From: Phycisphaerales bacterium
GTDB taxonomy: Bacteria > Planctomycetota > Phycisphaerae > Phycisphaerales > Phycisphaeraceae
Assembly: GCA_012031455.1 (NCBI GenBank)
Contig: JAAUTM010000087.1
Span: 1 to 6,346, forward strand
Length of the DNA: 6,346 bases
Direction: 5' to 3'
Made by a program: the position numbers and the translations under genes
Shown: in pieces, positions 5,704 to 6,346 of the stretch
Position numbering within the stretch: the stretch's first letter is position 1
How the letters are laid out: each line of letters opens with the position of its first letter
The notes under the pieces: model-generated
Told to the model about the DNA's origin: nothing
Databases searched by the model: none
What the model saw: only the letters and a program-made list of their open reading frames with translations

Positions 5704-6346
<643 letters not shown>

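Overview
The window is about 6.3 kb of ordinary-looking bacterial chromosome, moderately GC-rich, with no mobile element, CRISPR array, tRNA or rRNA that I can see. The gene style (a large ABC-2 permease carrying the NPxMVKEFRxRRFGR segment, a secreted HEAT-repeat protein, a stand-alone DUF3553 protein, sparse Shine-Dalgarno sites) suggests an environmental bacterium, perhaps Planctomycetota. That assignment is an inference from recollected gene families, not a proof.

Layout. (1) 1-1142, plus: C-terminal part of an ABC-2 type transporter permease, broken by a one-base frameshift near 537-545. (2) 1255-3073, plus: an exported HEAT-repeat protein of about 605 aa, broken by one extra base in a T run at 1667-1671. 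(3) 3160-3567, plus: a YbgC-type hotdog acyl-CoA thioesterase. (4) 4452-4126 then 4076-3649, minus: a probable two-gene operon of ppnP (nucleoside phosphorylase) and a Nudix hydrolase. The Nudix gene is broken by one missing base in a C run at 3839-3841. (5) 4453-4918: a divergent control region with a near-consensus sigma70 promoter, a strong dyad across its -35, a candidate opposite-strand promoter, and a roughly 305-nt leader or small RNA region. (6) 4919-5599, plus: a DUF3553-domain protein with an unassigned C-terminal domain. (7) 5600-5795: a hairpin-rich spacer with mutually exclusive pairings. (8) 5796 to the window end, plus: the first 183 residues of NAD-dependent DNA ligase LigA.

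How the genes relate. PpnP and the Nudix protein both act on nucleosides or nucleotide derivatives, so they may be co-regulated for salvage and clean-up. The permease, HEAT protein and thioesterase run in the same direction but with spacers of 86-112 nt, so an operon is not certain. LigA is housekeeping replication and repair. DUF3553 resembles the small beta domains at the C-terminus of UvrD/PcrA helicases, which hints weakly at a nucleic-acid or RNA-polymerase link for gene 6.

The most striking property is that three of seven genes are interrupted by single-base frameshifts. Each can be repaired by changing one homopolymer run by one base, which points to sequencing or consensus error rather than biology. 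The best candidate for something new is the regulated promoter and long non-coding leader at 4573-4918, followed by the DUF3553 protein. I did not find a convincing undescribed defence or mobile system.
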